A stretch of DNA of 64,000 nucleotides from Deltaproteobacteria bacterium HGW-Deltaproteobacteria-19 (GTDB taxonomy: Bacteria > Desulfobacterota > Syntrophia > Syntrophales > PHBD01). Below the pieces are notes generated by a model. The model did no database searches. It saw only the letters and a list, made by a program, of their open reading frames with translations, and was not told the DNA's origin. The stretch spans positions 60,434 to 124,433 of the forward strand of contig PHBD01000004.1 in NCBI GenBank assembly GCA_002841865.1, written 5' to 3'. Positions within the stretch are counted from its first letter, which is position 1, and every line of letters begins with the position of its first letter. Both the position numbers and the translations under genes were made by a program. Positions 53,973 to 62,941 of this stretch are shown here, piece by piece.

Positions 53973-55690
53973 TCGTCTTCAAGCGTCTTGTTCGCCTTGC
54001 CAAGCCCCACACGGCCAAATTGCTCCTGGCCATGTTTTTCATGCTCATCGTGGGAGGGCTGACGTCTGTCCTGGCCTTCCTGGTCAAGCCCGCCCTGGAC
54101 GATATCTTCGTCGAGCGGAACGCCAGCATGCTCCAATGGATCCCCCTGGCCATCATCGCGATCTACCTGGTGAAAGGCGTTTGTACGTACGCCCAGTCGA
54201 TCATCATGAACTGGATCGGCCAGCGGATCGTCACGGACCTGCGGAACCACCTCTACAACCAGATCCAGCGTCAATCCCTGTCGTTTTTCACGAAGAACCC
54301 CACGGGCGTCCTGATGTCTCGGATCACCTTTGACGTCAACTACATCCAGGGAGCGGTATCGGAGGCCATCACGAGCCTCATGAAGGACAGCTTCACGATC
54401 CTCTGCCTCGTTTTCGTAGTCTTCTGGAGGGATTGGAAACTGGCCATCATCGCCATGGTCGTCTTCCCCCTGACGGTCTACCCCATTTCCCGATTCGGCC
54501 GGAAGATCCGCAAGGCCGTGACGGGTGCCCAGATCACCATGGGGAGCCTCACGAGCCTCCTCCAGGAGACCATCACCGGAGCGCGGATCGTGAAGGCCTT
54601 CTGCATGGAAGCCTATGAAAACAAACGGTTCGCAAAAGAAAGCGAAAACCTGCTGAAACTGTTCATGAAGGCCGTCTCCGTCAACGCCCTCTCCAGCCCC
54701 CTGATGGAATTCCTGGGCGGTATCGGCATCGCCGTCATCATCTTCTACGGGGGCTGGCAGGTCATCCATGGTACCTCTACGCCGGGGACCTTCTTTTCCT
54801 TCCTGGCCGCGCTGATCATGCTTTACGAGCCCATCAAGCGCCTCACCGCCACGAACAACCAGATCCAGCAGGGCATCTCCGCCGCCGAGCGAGTCTTTGC
54901 CATTGTCGACGCCGTGCCGGAGATTCGCAATCGCCCCGATGCTGTTGAGTTACCCAACATCACGAAAGGAATCGACATCCAGGACGTGACGTTCCGGTAT
55001 GAAGAGGACACGGTTCTCCGGAACATCAATCTCTCGATCCGGGCCGGTGAAACCCTCGCCCTGGTAGGCATGAGCGGAGGAGGGAAAACCACCCTGGTGA
55101 ACCTGATCCCCCGTTTCTATGACGTCTCGGAGGGGAGCATCCTCATCGACGGCCGTGACATCCGGGAGGCGACCATCGAGTCCCTGCGAGGGCAGATCGG
55201 CATCGTCACCCAGCAGACGATCCTCTTCAACGACACCGTGCGCAACAACATTGCCTATGGAAATCAAAAGGCCTCGGAAGAGGACTTAATTGCTGCAGCC
55301 CGGGCGGCCAACGCCCACGACTTCATATCAAAGCTTCCCAACGGGTATGATACCCTGATCGGCGAGCAGGGCATGAAACTCTCGGGCGGGGAGCGCCAGC
55401 GGATCTCAATCGCCCGGGCGATCCTGAAGGACGCGCCGATCCTGATCCTCGACGAGGCGACATCCTCCCTCGACACGGAGGCGGAAATCGAGGTTCAGGA
55501 AGCCCTCGAAAACCTGATGAAAGGCCGGACAACGCTGGTCATCGCCCACCGGCTATCGACGATTCGCAACGCCGACCGCATCATCGTGCTGGTCAATGGG
55601 GCAATTATCGAAGAGGGAAACCACGAGACGCTCCTGGAGCGGCAGGGCGAATACCGGAGGCTCTATAACATGCAGTTCCGGGAGGGCTGA
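53969..55690 (+). CDS. msbA: Lipid A export ATP-binding/permease protein MsbA
   Basis: Homodimeric ABC exporter that flips core-lipid A across the inner membrane. 573 residues: six TMs in the N-terminal half, then the ATPase with Walker A GMSGGGKTTLVN (about 370), signature LSGGERQRISIARAIL, Walker B ILILDEATSSLD and H-loop AHRLS. GTG start overlaps the lpxB stop and follows AAGGAG. waaA (Kdo transferase), usually near msbA and lpxK, is missing here. Confidence 0.94.
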   Translation: MIVFKRLVRLAKPHTAKLLLAMFFMLIVGGLTSVLAFLVKPALDDIFVERNASMLQWIPLAIIAIYLVKGVCTYAQSIIMNWIGQRIVTDLRNHLYNQIQRQSLSFFTKNPTGVLMSRITFDVNYIQGAVSEAITSLMKDSFTILCLVFVVFWRDWKLAIIAMVVFPLTVYPISRFGRKIRKAVTGAQITMGSLTSLLQETITGARIVKAFCMEAYENKRFAKESENLLKLFMKAVSVNALSSPLMEFLGGIGIAVIIFYGGWQVIHGTSTPGTFFSFLAALIMLYEPIKRLTATNNQIQQGISAAERVFAIVDAVPEIRNRPDAVELPNITKGIDIQDVTFRYEEDTVLRNINLSIRAGETLALVGMSGGGKTTLVNLIPRFYDVSEGSILIDGRDIREATIESLRGQIGIVTQQTILFNDTVRNNIAYGNQKASEEDLIAAARAANAHDFISKLPNGYDTLIGEQGMKLSGGERQRISIARAILKDAPILILDEATSSLDTEAEIEVQEALENLMKGRTTLVIAHRLSTIRNADRIIVLVNGAIIEEGNHETLLERQGEYRRLYNMQFREG

Positions 55691-55702
55691 CAATTTCGAA
55701 CG

Positions 55703-56842
55703 ATGCAGACCGAACCGACAAGAAATCTGCACGACCGGGTTCGAGCCCTCTGGTACGGGGACAAGGCCACTCTCGGGTTCCCCCTGAGCGCGATTCTGGA
55801 CATCGCCTCGGGTGGATATGGTCTCGGGGTCCGGTTTCGGAACGCTCTTTATGACCGGAGACTTCTCCGTGTACGCCGCCTTCCCGTCCCTGTGGTCAGC
55901 ATAGGGAATCTGACCGTCGGCGGAACGGGGAAAACCCCCCTGGTAATCCATCTGGCGGAACTCCTGAGAGATCAGGGAAAACGTCCGGCAATTCTAAGCC
56001 GCGGTTATGGCGGTCGTCCCCGTGATCCCGTCGAGGTTGTCTCCGACGGAAAGCGCGTGCTCTGCGAGCCGGTCATCTGCGGCGATGAACCGTTCATGAT
56101 GGCCCGTCGGCTTCGTGAAGTACCGGTATTAACCGGTTCGGAACGATTTCTGACGGGACGGGAGGCTGTGGACCGTTTCGGAGCGGACGTTTTGCTTCTC
56201 GACGATGGCTTTCAGCATCGACGCCTTCACCGCGATGCGGACATCCTCCTCATCCATGCCCGGAAACCTTTCGGTAACGGCCGCCTGCTGCCCGGAGGTC
56301 CCCTGCGCGAACCCCTGACAGCGCTCCGTCGGGCCCGCTGGGTCATCAGGACGGGTCCCAAGCCGGCCGCTGGAGAAAGTGAGATTCCGCCGACCCTGCC
56401 CGGTTATGAGCGGCCGGTCCTCCGGGCTCTGCACCGGCCGTCCCGCCTGGTGCGTGTTGCCGACGGGGAGAGCCTGCCTCTGGATTTCCTGGAAGGGAAA
56501 AAAATCTGCGCCTTCGCCGGGATCGGTTCCCCCGACGCCTTTCGCCGGACGCTGGATTTACTCGGATGTGCCACCGCCGCATTCCTGGCTTACCCGGACC
56601 ATTACCGGTTCAACCAGGAGGATCTCGGCGAGATTCGCCGGCTCGCCGCCGCCGAGGATGCCGCCTGGTACGTCACAACCGAAAAAGATGCCGCCCGGCT
56701 TGCCGGAATGGAAAATGCACTTCCTGAACTTCTGGTCCTCGAGGTGGACCTGCACATGGAGCCTGATGACGGAGGTCTCGGCCAAGACATCCTGGATCTC
56801 CTGGAACATTGGAGCAGAAGGAGAAGCGGGGAACATCCATGA
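55703..56842 (+). CDS. lpxK: Tetraacyldisaccharide 4'-kinase
   Basis: Phosphorylates the 4' position of the lipid A precursor at the inner membrane. 379 residues, P-loop in SIGNLTVGGTGKTPLVIHLAELL (about 73-81), then ILSRGYGGRP, DVLLLDDGFQHRRLHRDADIL and the C-terminal YPDHYRFNQEDLGEI with YVTTEKDAARL. Distance to msbA is 12 bp; its stop overlaps the acyltransferase start (ATGA). Confidence 0.96.
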   Translation: MQTEPTRNLHDRVRALWYGDKATLGFPLSAILDIASGGYGLGVRFRNALYDRRLLRVRRLPVPVVSIGNLTVGGTGKTPLVIHLAELLRDQGKRPAILSRGYGGRPRDPVEVVSDGKRVLCEPVICGDEPFMMARRLREVPVLTGSERFLTGREAVDRFGADVLLLDDGFQHRRLHRDADILLIHARKPFGNGRLLPGGPLREPLTALRRARWVIRTGPKPAAGESEIPPTLPGYERPVLRALHRPSRLVRVADGESLPLDFLEGKKICAFAGIGSPDAFRRTLDLLGCATAAFLAYPDHYRFNQEDLGEIRRLAAAEDAAWYVTTEKDAARLAGMENALPELLVLEVDLHMEPDDGGLGQDILDLLEHWSRRRSGEHP

Positions 56843-57726
56843 GCGTGGAATCGCAAGCGGAGAAACTGCTGCACCTTTTCCAGCGAATCCCCCTGGGGAT
56901 CCGGAAGGCGTTCTTTGTCCGGCTGGCCCTTCTCGCCTATGCCGCTGACTCCCGGCATCGCTTGATTACACTGCACAATCTCCGTATGGCCTTTCCCGAA
57001 AAGCCACACGACGAACTGGCTCAGATTGCTCGGGGAGTCTACCGCAACATGGGAATTGTGGCGGCGGAGTTCTTCGATCTCCCGAAGATCAACCGGGGAA
57101 ACCTGACGGATTGGGTGGAGCTGGAGGGGGTGGAACACTGCCACCGGGCTCTTGAGAAAAACCGGGGGGTCCTGCTGTTCGGCGCCCACTTCGGGAACTG
57201 GGAGTTGGAAGCCATCACCGCCTCCCTGGTCATCAAGCCCATGATGGTGATTTACCGGCTCATGGATAGCCCCGTCCTGGAAGTCCTGGTGTCGAAGGTC
57301 CGCTCCTGCACGGGCAACATCCTTCAGGACAAGGACCGGGCCATGCGGCCCATGCTTCGAATACTGAAACAAAACGGTATGGTTGGACTGCTCCTGGACC
57401 AGAACATGGCCTGGCAGGAAGGGGTTTTCGTCGACTTTTTCGGCCGTACCGCCTGTACGTCCGACGGCCTCGCCCTGCTGGCTCTCCATACGGAGGCCCC
57501 GGTTATTCCGGGATACATGGCTCGCCTCGAGAACGGGAAATACCGACTCGTTCTTGGAGAAGAGGTCCCCCTGGTCCGGACGGGAGATCGCCGGGAGGAT
57601 GTGCTGGAGAACACGCAACGCTTCACGAGTATCATTGAAGAGACGGTGCGGAAATACCCGGACCAGTGGTTCTGGGTACACCAGCGCTGGAAGACGAAAC
57701 CCTGGCAGGCGCCGAGGCGGACATGA
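56839..57726 (+). CDS. Lipid A late acyltransferase (LpxL/HtrB family)
   Basis: Transfers a secondary acyl chain to Kdo-lipid A or its precursor. 295 residues, one N-terminal hydrophobic segment, catalytic HFGNWE (H-x4-E pattern, about residue 118) in GVLLFGAHFGNWELEAI, then LLDQNMAWQEGVFVDFFGRTACT and the family end KYPDQWFWVHQRWKTKP. ATG 56839 overlaps the lpxK stop. Whether it is LpxL or LpxM in specificity cannot be read from sequence. Confidence 0.93.
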   Translation: MSVESQAEKLLHLFQRIPLGIRKAFFVRLALLAYAADSRHRLITLHNLRMAFPEKPHDELAQIARGVYRNMGIVAAEFFDLPKINRGNLTDWVELEGVEHCHRALEKNRGVLLFGAHFGNWELEAITASLVIKPMMVIYRLMDSPVLEVLVSKVRSCTGNILQDKDRAMRPMLRILKQNGMVGLLLDQNMAWQEGVFVDFFGRTACTSDGLALLALHTEAPVIPGYMARLENGKYRLVLGEEVPLVRTGDRREDVLENTQRFTSIIEETVRKYPDQWFWVHQRWKTKPWQAPRRT

Positions 57727-58820
57727 CGGACGACACTTTTTTCCAGTCCCCGCTTCCGGTCCGCCACCGCCGGCCTTTTCCGGCCCGGGCGATTCGGCGG
57801 CTGCTGGTGCGCGGAACCAATTGGATCGGCGACGCCATCCTCACCCTGCCGGCCATGGCGGCAATCCGCGAGGGTATGCCCGAAGCCCGTATCACCGTAT
57901 TGGCAAAGCCATGGGTAGGGGAGGTCTACCGGATCTGTCCCCATGCGGACGAGGTTCTCACCTTCCAGGAACCGGGGATTCATGCCGGCGTCCCCGGGAG
58001 GCTGCGCCTGGCCCGGGACCTGCGAGGCATGGGATTCGACGGGGCCATTCTCCTGCAGAACGCCATCGAGGCGGCCCTGGTGACCCTGCTGGCGGGAATC
58101 CCCGTTCGGGCCGGGTACAACACGGATGCCCGGGGGTTGCTCCTGACGTCTTCGGTGCGGCGGTCCCGGGAAATCCTTCGGGTTCACCAGAGCCGCTACT
58201 ACCTGGAGATGGTCCGTGCCCTGGGCTTTCCACCGCCGGACCCGGCAACACCCCTCCTGGTCCCGCCGGTGGAATACGGGGACCTGGCAGAGAAGGTTCT
58301 CCGGGAGCGGGGATGCGATCCCGACGCCCCCCTGGCGGGGATCGCACCCGGGGCAGCCTATGGACCGGCCAAACGCTGGTATCCGGATCGTTTTGCCGCC
58401 GTGGCGGACAGCCTGGCGGATGAATTCGGGGCCCGGATTCTGGTTTTCGGAAGCGCCGGAGACCGGGACAGCACCGAGGCCGTCCAGGCAGGCGCCCGGA
58501 CACGGCTTGTGGACCTGGCCGGGAGAACGTCCCTCCGGGAGGCCTTGGCCCTTATCTCCCGCTGTCGCATCTTCGTCTCCAACGATTCGGGCCTGATGCA
58601 CGTGGCGGCGGCCCTGGGAATACCGACCGTGGCCATCTTCGGCTCTACGAATCCCGTGACCACCGGCCCCATGGGCCCCCGTTTTTCCGTCATTCGGCGA
58701 CCCATGGACTGCAGCCCCTGCCTGCGGGAGACCTGCCCGGAGGATTTTCGTTGCATGAGCGCCATCACAGCCGAGGACGTCTTGAGGGAAGCCAGGTCGC
58801 TTTTCGGGGGTGGCCGGTGA
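57723..58820 (+). CDS. waaF: Lipopolysaccharide heptosyltransferase II
   Basis: GT9 enzyme that adds the second heptose to the LPS inner core. 365 residues: RGTNWIGDAILTLPAMAAIR at the start, AGYNTDARGLLLTSSVRR, GIAPGAAYGPAKRWYPDRFA and the C-terminal donor site SNDSGLMHVAAALGIPTVAIFGSTNP with the Cys-rich CSPCLRETCPEDFRCM. Overlaps with both neighbours show tight coupling in the LPS run. Confidence 0.93.
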   Translation: MTDDTFFQSPLPVRHRRPFPARAIRRLLVRGTNWIGDAILTLPAMAAIREGMPEARITVLAKPWVGEVYRICPHADEVLTFQEPGIHAGVPGRLRLARDLRGMGFDGAILLQNAIEAALVTLLAGIPVRAGYNTDARGLLLTSSVRRSREILRVHQSRYYLEMVRALGFPPPDPATPLLVPPVEYGDLAEKVLRERGCDPDAPLAGIAPGAAYGPAKRWYPDRFAAVADSLADEFGARILVFGSAGDRDSTEAVQAGARTRLVDLAGRTSLREALALISRCRIFVSNDSGLMHVAAALGIPTVAIFGSTNPVTTGPMGPRFSVIRRPMDCSPCLRETCPEDFRCMSAITAEDVLREARSLFGGGR

Positions 58821-59383
58821 TGGCGGGGCAACGGGCGGCATTTCTGGACCGCGACGGCACAATCAACGAAGAGGTGGGGTACCTGGACCGTATCGAGAAA
58901 CTCCGGATTCTTCCCGGAGCGATCGATGCAATCGGAATGCTCAATCGGGGGGGCCTGAAAGTCGTCGTCGTGACAAACCAGTCGGGCATCGCCCGGGGAC
59001 TCTTTAATGAGGCCTTCGTGGAGAAGACCCACCGGCATCTCCAAGATCTTCTTCACGAGCGGGGCGCCCGCATCGACGGATTCTACTTCTGTCCGCATCA
59101 TCCGACAGAAGGCCTGGGACCCTATCGGCTGGACTGCCCCTGCCGGAAGCCAAAACCGGGACTGCTTATCCGGGCCGCCGCCGAGATGGGACTTGCCCTG
59201 GAAGATTCCTTCATGATTGGAGACATGCCCAAAGACGTGGAAGCGGGAATCCGGGCAGGCGCCCGGGGAATCCTGGTCCGGACGGGCTATGGTCGGGAAG
59301 TCCCGGCGCTGCCGGAGGCGGCATACATTGCAGAGGATCTGAGCGACGCGGCCCACTGGATCCTCGGGATCAATCGCTCATGA
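58820..59383 (+). CDS. gmhB: D-glycero-beta-D-manno-heptose 1,7-bisphosphate 7-phosphatase
   Basis: HAD-family phosphatase in ADP-heptose synthesis. 187 residues with the nucleophile motif AAFLDRDGTINEEVGYL, the second motif VVTNQSGIARG and the zinc-binding loop CPHHPTEGLGPYRLDCPCRKP, and the last motif FMIGDMPKDVEAG. It lies between two heptosyltransferase genes, sharing one base with waaF and overlapping the next by 4 bp. Confidence 0.95.
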   Translation: MAGQRAAFLDRDGTINEEVGYLDRIEKLRILPGAIDAIGMLNRGGLKVVVVTNQSGIARGLFNEAFVEKTHRHLQDLLHERGARIDGFYFCPHHPTEGLGPYRLDCPCRKPKPGLLIRAAAEMGLALEDSFMIGDMPKDVEAGIRAGARGILVRTGYGREVPALPEAAYIAEDLSDAAHWILGINRS

Positions 59384-60429
59384 ACATCCTTCTCGTCAAG
59401 CTCAGTTCCATCGGCGATGTGGTCCATACGCTCCCATCGCTCGCGGCCTTGAGGAACCGGTATCCCGAGGCCCACATCACCTGGGTGGTGGAGGAGGAAT
59501 CGCTTGACATTATTCAGGGAAACCCGAAGATAGACAGAATCCTCGTCTCCGGAAGAAAGCGTTGGGCCCGACGACTCAAGGAAGGCCGCGACATCGGGGA
59601 AACCCTTGGGGAGATTCGCCGGTTCCTTCGCGAACTGCGGGACCGGCCCTATGACGTGGTCATCGATTTCATGGGGCTCCTCAAGAGTGCCATTCTTGTA
59701 TTCGCCAGCCGGGGAAGACAAAAACTCGGGTATGACAGCATGCAGGAGATGAGCGCCCTTTTCTACAATGAGAAGATTCCCGAGGACATGGGAAAACACG
59801 CCGTGGACCGCTACCTGGACTTCGCCCGGCACCTGGGAGCGCAACCGGCGGAGCCGGAGTTCTATCTTTATATCCCGGAGGAGAGCCGGATCCGCGCCGA
59901 AGCCCTGCTGCGGGACGGTGGCGTGGACCCGGAATCCCCATTTGCCGTCCTGAGCCCGATGTCGTACGCCGGAGAGACCCGGCTGTGGGAGGACGACCGG
60001 TTTGCGGCACTGGGGGATCGCATCAGGCAGGAACTGGGCTGGCCAACGGTGATCACAGGCCATGAAAGCGGCGGAAGGATCGGCCGCATCGCAGCGGCCA
60101 TGGGGACGAAGGCCCTGAACCTGGAGAATCGGACCACCCTGAAGGAACTCGCTCATCTGTACCACCGGGCGGCCGTCGTAGTGACCCCTGACTCGGGTCC
60201 CATGCATATCGCCGCGGCGGTGGGAACGCCCGTGGTAGCACTCTTCGGGGCCTCGGACCCGGCCCGGACGGGGCCCTACGGCAAGATCCACACGGTGATC
60301 CGGGCGGACCTGCCCTGCAGTCCCTGCTTCAAGAAGACCTGCGACACCCGTCAGTGCATGAAGGACATTTCCGTGAATATGGTCCTGGACGCTGTCCGGA
60401 GATATGTCGGCCCGAAGGAGATCCGATGA
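59380..60429 (+). CDS. waaC: GT9 heptosyltransferase, probably heptosyltransferase I
   Basis: 349 residues, GT9 family. It opens MNILLVKLSSIGDVVHTLPS, as in WaaC (heptosyltransferase I), has YDVVIDFMGLLKSAILVFAS, and the donor-binding VTPDSGPMHIAAAVGTPVVALFGASDPARTGPYG. The SSIGDVVHTLP opening and VVIDFQG-like strand fit WaaC better than WaaF, but a third GT9 specificity is possible. It is part of the overlapping LPS gene run. Confidence 0.85.
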   Translation: MNILLVKLSSIGDVVHTLPSLAALRNRYPEAHITWVVEEESLDIIQGNPKIDRILVSGRKRWARRLKEGRDIGETLGEIRRFLRELRDRPYDVVIDFMGLLKSAILVFASRGRQKLGYDSMQEMSALFYNEKIPEDMGKHAVDRYLDFARHLGAQPAEPEFYLYIPEESRIRAEALLRDGGVDPESPFAVLSPMSYAGETRLWEDDRFAALGDRIRQELGWPTVITGHESGGRIGRIAAAMGTKALNLENRTTLKELAHLYHRAAVVVTPDSGPMHIAAAVGTPVVALFGASDPARTGPYGKIHTVIRADLPCSPCFKKTCDTRQCMKDISVNMVLDAVRRYVGPKEIR

Positions 60430-61316
60430 GGATGCGACGACGCCGGCATAACCGGCTCCCTCTCCTGCTGGCCGTCCTGGTTCTGGTTTGGTGCTTCGGC
60501 GGGATGGATTCTGCGTCCGCCGATTCGTCCCACCGGCAAACCGAAGGGATCTCATCCCCCACCCCGGCTGTCAAAGGACAGATCTGCATGGCAGGGGTTC
60601 GCATCCGGTCCAGCCAATGGATCAGCGCCGGCGAAACGGGATTCCACCCTGACCAGACGCTCGTTCCGGGTGGCCCTTCCAGAGGAAAAGCGCCGGCGTC
60701 CTCCCCGAGGGAACAACACCGGGAAAACGAATCATCACCCGGCATCAAGACGCCATCGGTTCCGGAAACCAGTCTGAATCGCATCGAATTCCCCTTCCGG
60801 CTTTCCGAGGCGGGGATCGTGGGGGGCTTCGGGTTTGGGAAGGTCTCGGAGGGACATTACGAACCGATCCTCATGGCGGCTCATTTCGGCCTCGACATCA
60901 ACCGGTTCCTGCGTATCCCCGAAACGCACCGGGGGCAGCTCACGTTTTTCGTCGAACCCCGCTTCACACCGGTCCACGAACCCGCGGGGGATTATGAACT
61001 GGGACTCGGACTCGGGATTCAGTACGTCTATCCGGTCTTTCGGAACCTGTTCTTCTATGCAGCGGTTTCCAGCGGCCCTCATTTCATATCCGTTCACACG
61101 GAGCAGCAGGCCAGGGGCTTTGTCATCGACAGCGAGGCTGGCAGCGGATTCTACATACCCCTCGGCAGGGGCTCCGCATTAAATATCGGCTATCGGATCC
61201 GCCACCTTTCCAACGGCGGCATAAGGACTCCGAATACGGGCATCAACAACCATTTCCTGGTCGTCGGGTACTCGATGTTCCTGGATGTGCCGGAAGAGAA
61301 AGAGAGGGAAGAATGA
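60426..61316 (+). CDS. Lipid A 3-O-deacylase (PagL-like acyloxyacyl hydrolase)
   Basis: Outer-membrane enzyme family that removes the 3-O acyl chain of lipid A. 296 residues: export signal (about 12-32, LPLLLAVLVLVWCFGGMDS), a 75-residue low-complexity linker, and a C-terminal barrel of about 170 residues with the PagL active-site block RIRHLSNGGIRTPNTGINNH (His-x-Ser) and AGSGFYIPLGRGSALNIGYR. The linker is unusual for PagL (about 170 residues in total elsewhere). It overlaps the heptosyltransferase gene by 4 bp. Confidence 0.88.
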   Translation: MRMRRRRHNRLPLLLAVLVLVWCFGGMDSASADSSHRQTEGISSPTPAVKGQICMAGVRIRSSQWISAGETGFHPDQTLVPGGPSRGKAPASSPREQHRENESSPGIKTPSVPETSLNRIEFPFRLSEAGIVGGFGFGKVSEGHYEPILMAAHFGLDINRFLRIPETHRGQLTFFVEPRFTPVHEPAGDYELGLGLGIQYVYPVFRNLFFYAAVSSGPHFISVHTEQQARGFVIDSEAGSGFYIPLGRGSALNIGYRIRHLSNGGIRTPNTGINNHFLVVGYSMFLDVPEEKEREE

Positions 61317-61483
61317 CCATCAGTAAGGAACTTCTGGATATTCTGGCCTGCCCACGGTGCAAGGGAAATATACGACTCAACGAGGCCGGAGACGGGTTGA
61401 TCTGTGACGCCTGCAAACTGATTTACGAGATCCGGAACGGCATTCCCATCATGCTGATCGACGAGGCAAAGCGCCTTCCTTGA
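61313..61483 (+). CDS. Trm112 / UPF0434 family small zinc protein
   Basis: A 56-residue protein opening MTISKELLDILACPRCKGN and continuing CDACKLIYEIRNGIPIMLID; two Cys pairs (C-x2-C) form a probable zinc ribbon. Trm112 activates methyltransferases in eukaryotes and archaea; in bacteria the family (YcaR) commonly sits next to lpxK and its role is unclear. ATG overlaps the PagL-like stop (ATGA), making it the last gene of the LPS run. Confidence 0.9.
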   Translation: MTISKELLDILACPRCKGNIRLNEAGDGLICDACKLIYEIRNGIPIMLIDEAKRLP

Positions 61484-61504
61484 GAATTCCCTGCCAGCGG
61501 GGAA

Positions 61505-61687
61505 TCAGCGAGTGATTCGGGAGATGGCGAACAGGGCAATGATGATCATGACACCGACCGCCCCCCCGACCAGAACGCCCACCTGTGCCATCTCACTCAA
61601 CCCCCCGTACCAGACCGAAAATCGGTCCGTGTACTGGGCAACGAACGCGTTCAGAATGTCCGTATATTCGCTGATTTTCTCAAGCAT
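61505..61687 (-). CDS. Small single-TM membrane protein
   Basis: A 60-residue ORF with GGGAG 6 nt before ATG 61687. It has an amphipathic start (MLEKISEYTDILNAFVAQYT), one hydrophobic helix (about 34-57, VGVLVGGAVGVMIIIALFAI) and a basic end (SRITR). I do not recognise a family. It is convergent with the LPS run and 238 bp downstream of the Dph6-like gene on the same strand; the gap between shows no feature. Confidence 0.55.
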   Translation of the reverse strand: MLEKISEYTDILNAFVAQYTDRFSVWYGGLSEMAQVGVLVGGAVGVMIIIALFAISRITR

Positions 61688-61925
61688 ACACGCTCCCGGC
61701 ACGGTTCTTTTGTCGCTCCGTCCCCCCGGATACGGACACTGAAACGCCTTCAGTCCCCGGGAAGGAAAAAACGCAGTTTGTCTTTTAGCACATCCATCCA
61801 GGCGAGACAAACAGGAGTCAGCTTGCCGTGGCCCATGCCACCATGCAGTCCTTACACGAACGACCGCCGTCACGTCCGACACAAAACCCAACCCCATCTC
61901 ATCGGTGTTCCGGATCGGGATCCGG

Positions 61926-62594
61926 TCATGGGCGCAGCAGATCCAGATCCTGGAAGCGTCCGTCCCTGAGGGATAGCTCTCCTGGCCGGAAAGCCACCGC
62001 TTCCCGAAAAATCGGGCCGTCAAAAACAAAGGTGTGAAACTCTCCATTCTCGCCGCAGGGGTCCACACCCGGCGGCAGACTGGAAAGAAAATCCCTATCC
62101 AGGAAACGCCCGGCGAACACGCCATCCAGGGCAGCCGTGTCAACGCAGGTGACGATAGCCCGCCAGCCCTCGCCAATGAACCGTTCCGCCAGAGCCTTCG
62201 TATCCTTTCCCCAGAGGGGAAACAGAGGGGTCATCCCGGAGGCGGACATCCTGGATTCCCGGTAGCGGCGGACATCCTCAAGATACAGGTCTCCGAAAGC
62301 GATCGCGGGAAAGCCGCGCTTGCGGTATTTTTCCAGAACTTCCGTAATCACCTGGTCATAGACGTCGTTCCCTGCCTTCTCCTCCAGGAAAACCGCCTCC
62401 AGGGGCAACCCCAGCGACCGGGCCTGGGCCTCCACAAGGAAGCGCGGAATACCGTGCATCACCACCCGGTCCGTCTCGCCGACGAAGGTCGTCAGCAGGG
62501 ACGCGGCCTCAAAGCGACATCCCCGTAACAGTTCCTGCAAGGCCAATGCACAATCCTTTCCTCCACTCCAGGAAAGGAGCACTTTTTCAGGCAT
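61926..62594 (-). CDS. Dph6-like ATP-pyrophosphatase (DUF71 family)
   Basis: A 222-residue N-type ATP pyrophosphatase. It has the PP-loop LSWSGGKDCALAL near the start, GIPRFLVEAQARSLGLPLE, FGDLYLEDVRRYRESR and DPCGENGEFHTFVFDGP. In eukaryotes and archaea this fold amidates diphthine on elongation factor 2, which bacteria lack, so the bacterial substrate is unknown (some act in other amidations or cofactor pathways). ATG 62594 is used, about 7 nt after AGGAGGG; ATG 62597 is adjacent. Confidence 0.9.
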   Translation of the reverse strand: MPEKVLLSWSGGKDCALALQELLRGCRFEAASLLTTFVGETDRVVMHGIPRFLVEAQARSLGLPLEAVFLEEKAGNDVYDQVITEVLEKYRKRGFPAIAFGDLYLEDVRRYRESRMSASGMTPLFPLWGKDTKALAERFIGEGWRAIVTCVDTAALDGVFAGRFLDRDFLSSLPPGVDPCGENGEFHTFVFDGPIFREAVAFRPGELSLRDGRFQDLDLLRP

Positions 62595-62941
62595 CATAGC
62601 CCTCCTTTTTCCTGCCCGCTGTGATCTCCTCCAGTCCATAAGAACCCGGAAAACCTTTCAGCCGACCGTGCTTGTGAGGCTACCATGATCGACACTCCCC
62701 TGCAAAAGGTTCTCATCCTTCTGGTTGCAGGGCGTTTCATAAACCGGGTGAATGAATCACTCTCATCGCCAGTGCAGGCGGAATGCACCATTGCCAAGAC
62801 GTGTGTTCTTCAGGTGCAATGGGATGGCAATGAATGACTCCGATCAGGCCATCAGGTTTCACAAACCATATGGCTCATTCATTTCTGGGAAACGCCTCGC
62901 GCTTCATGATAGAGCAAATCCACGAATCAGGAGACGTTTTT
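62595..62941. other. Intergenic region between the Dph6-like gene and the lipoprotein hydrolase gene
   Basis: No gene with a ribosome site, no consensus promoter and no structured RNA that I can support are seen in these 347 bp. An open frame continues upstream of the hydrolase start but lacks the lipoprotein signal features. Confidence 0.4.

Noticed and set aside
55733..55760. Possible tRNA T-arm (GGGTTCGAGCC)
   Set aside because: It lies within the start of lpxK and no acceptor or anticodon stems flank it.
62594..62797. Minus-strand 67-codon frame upstream of the Dph6-like gene
   Set aside because: No ribosome site, no family pattern, composition of a random open frame.
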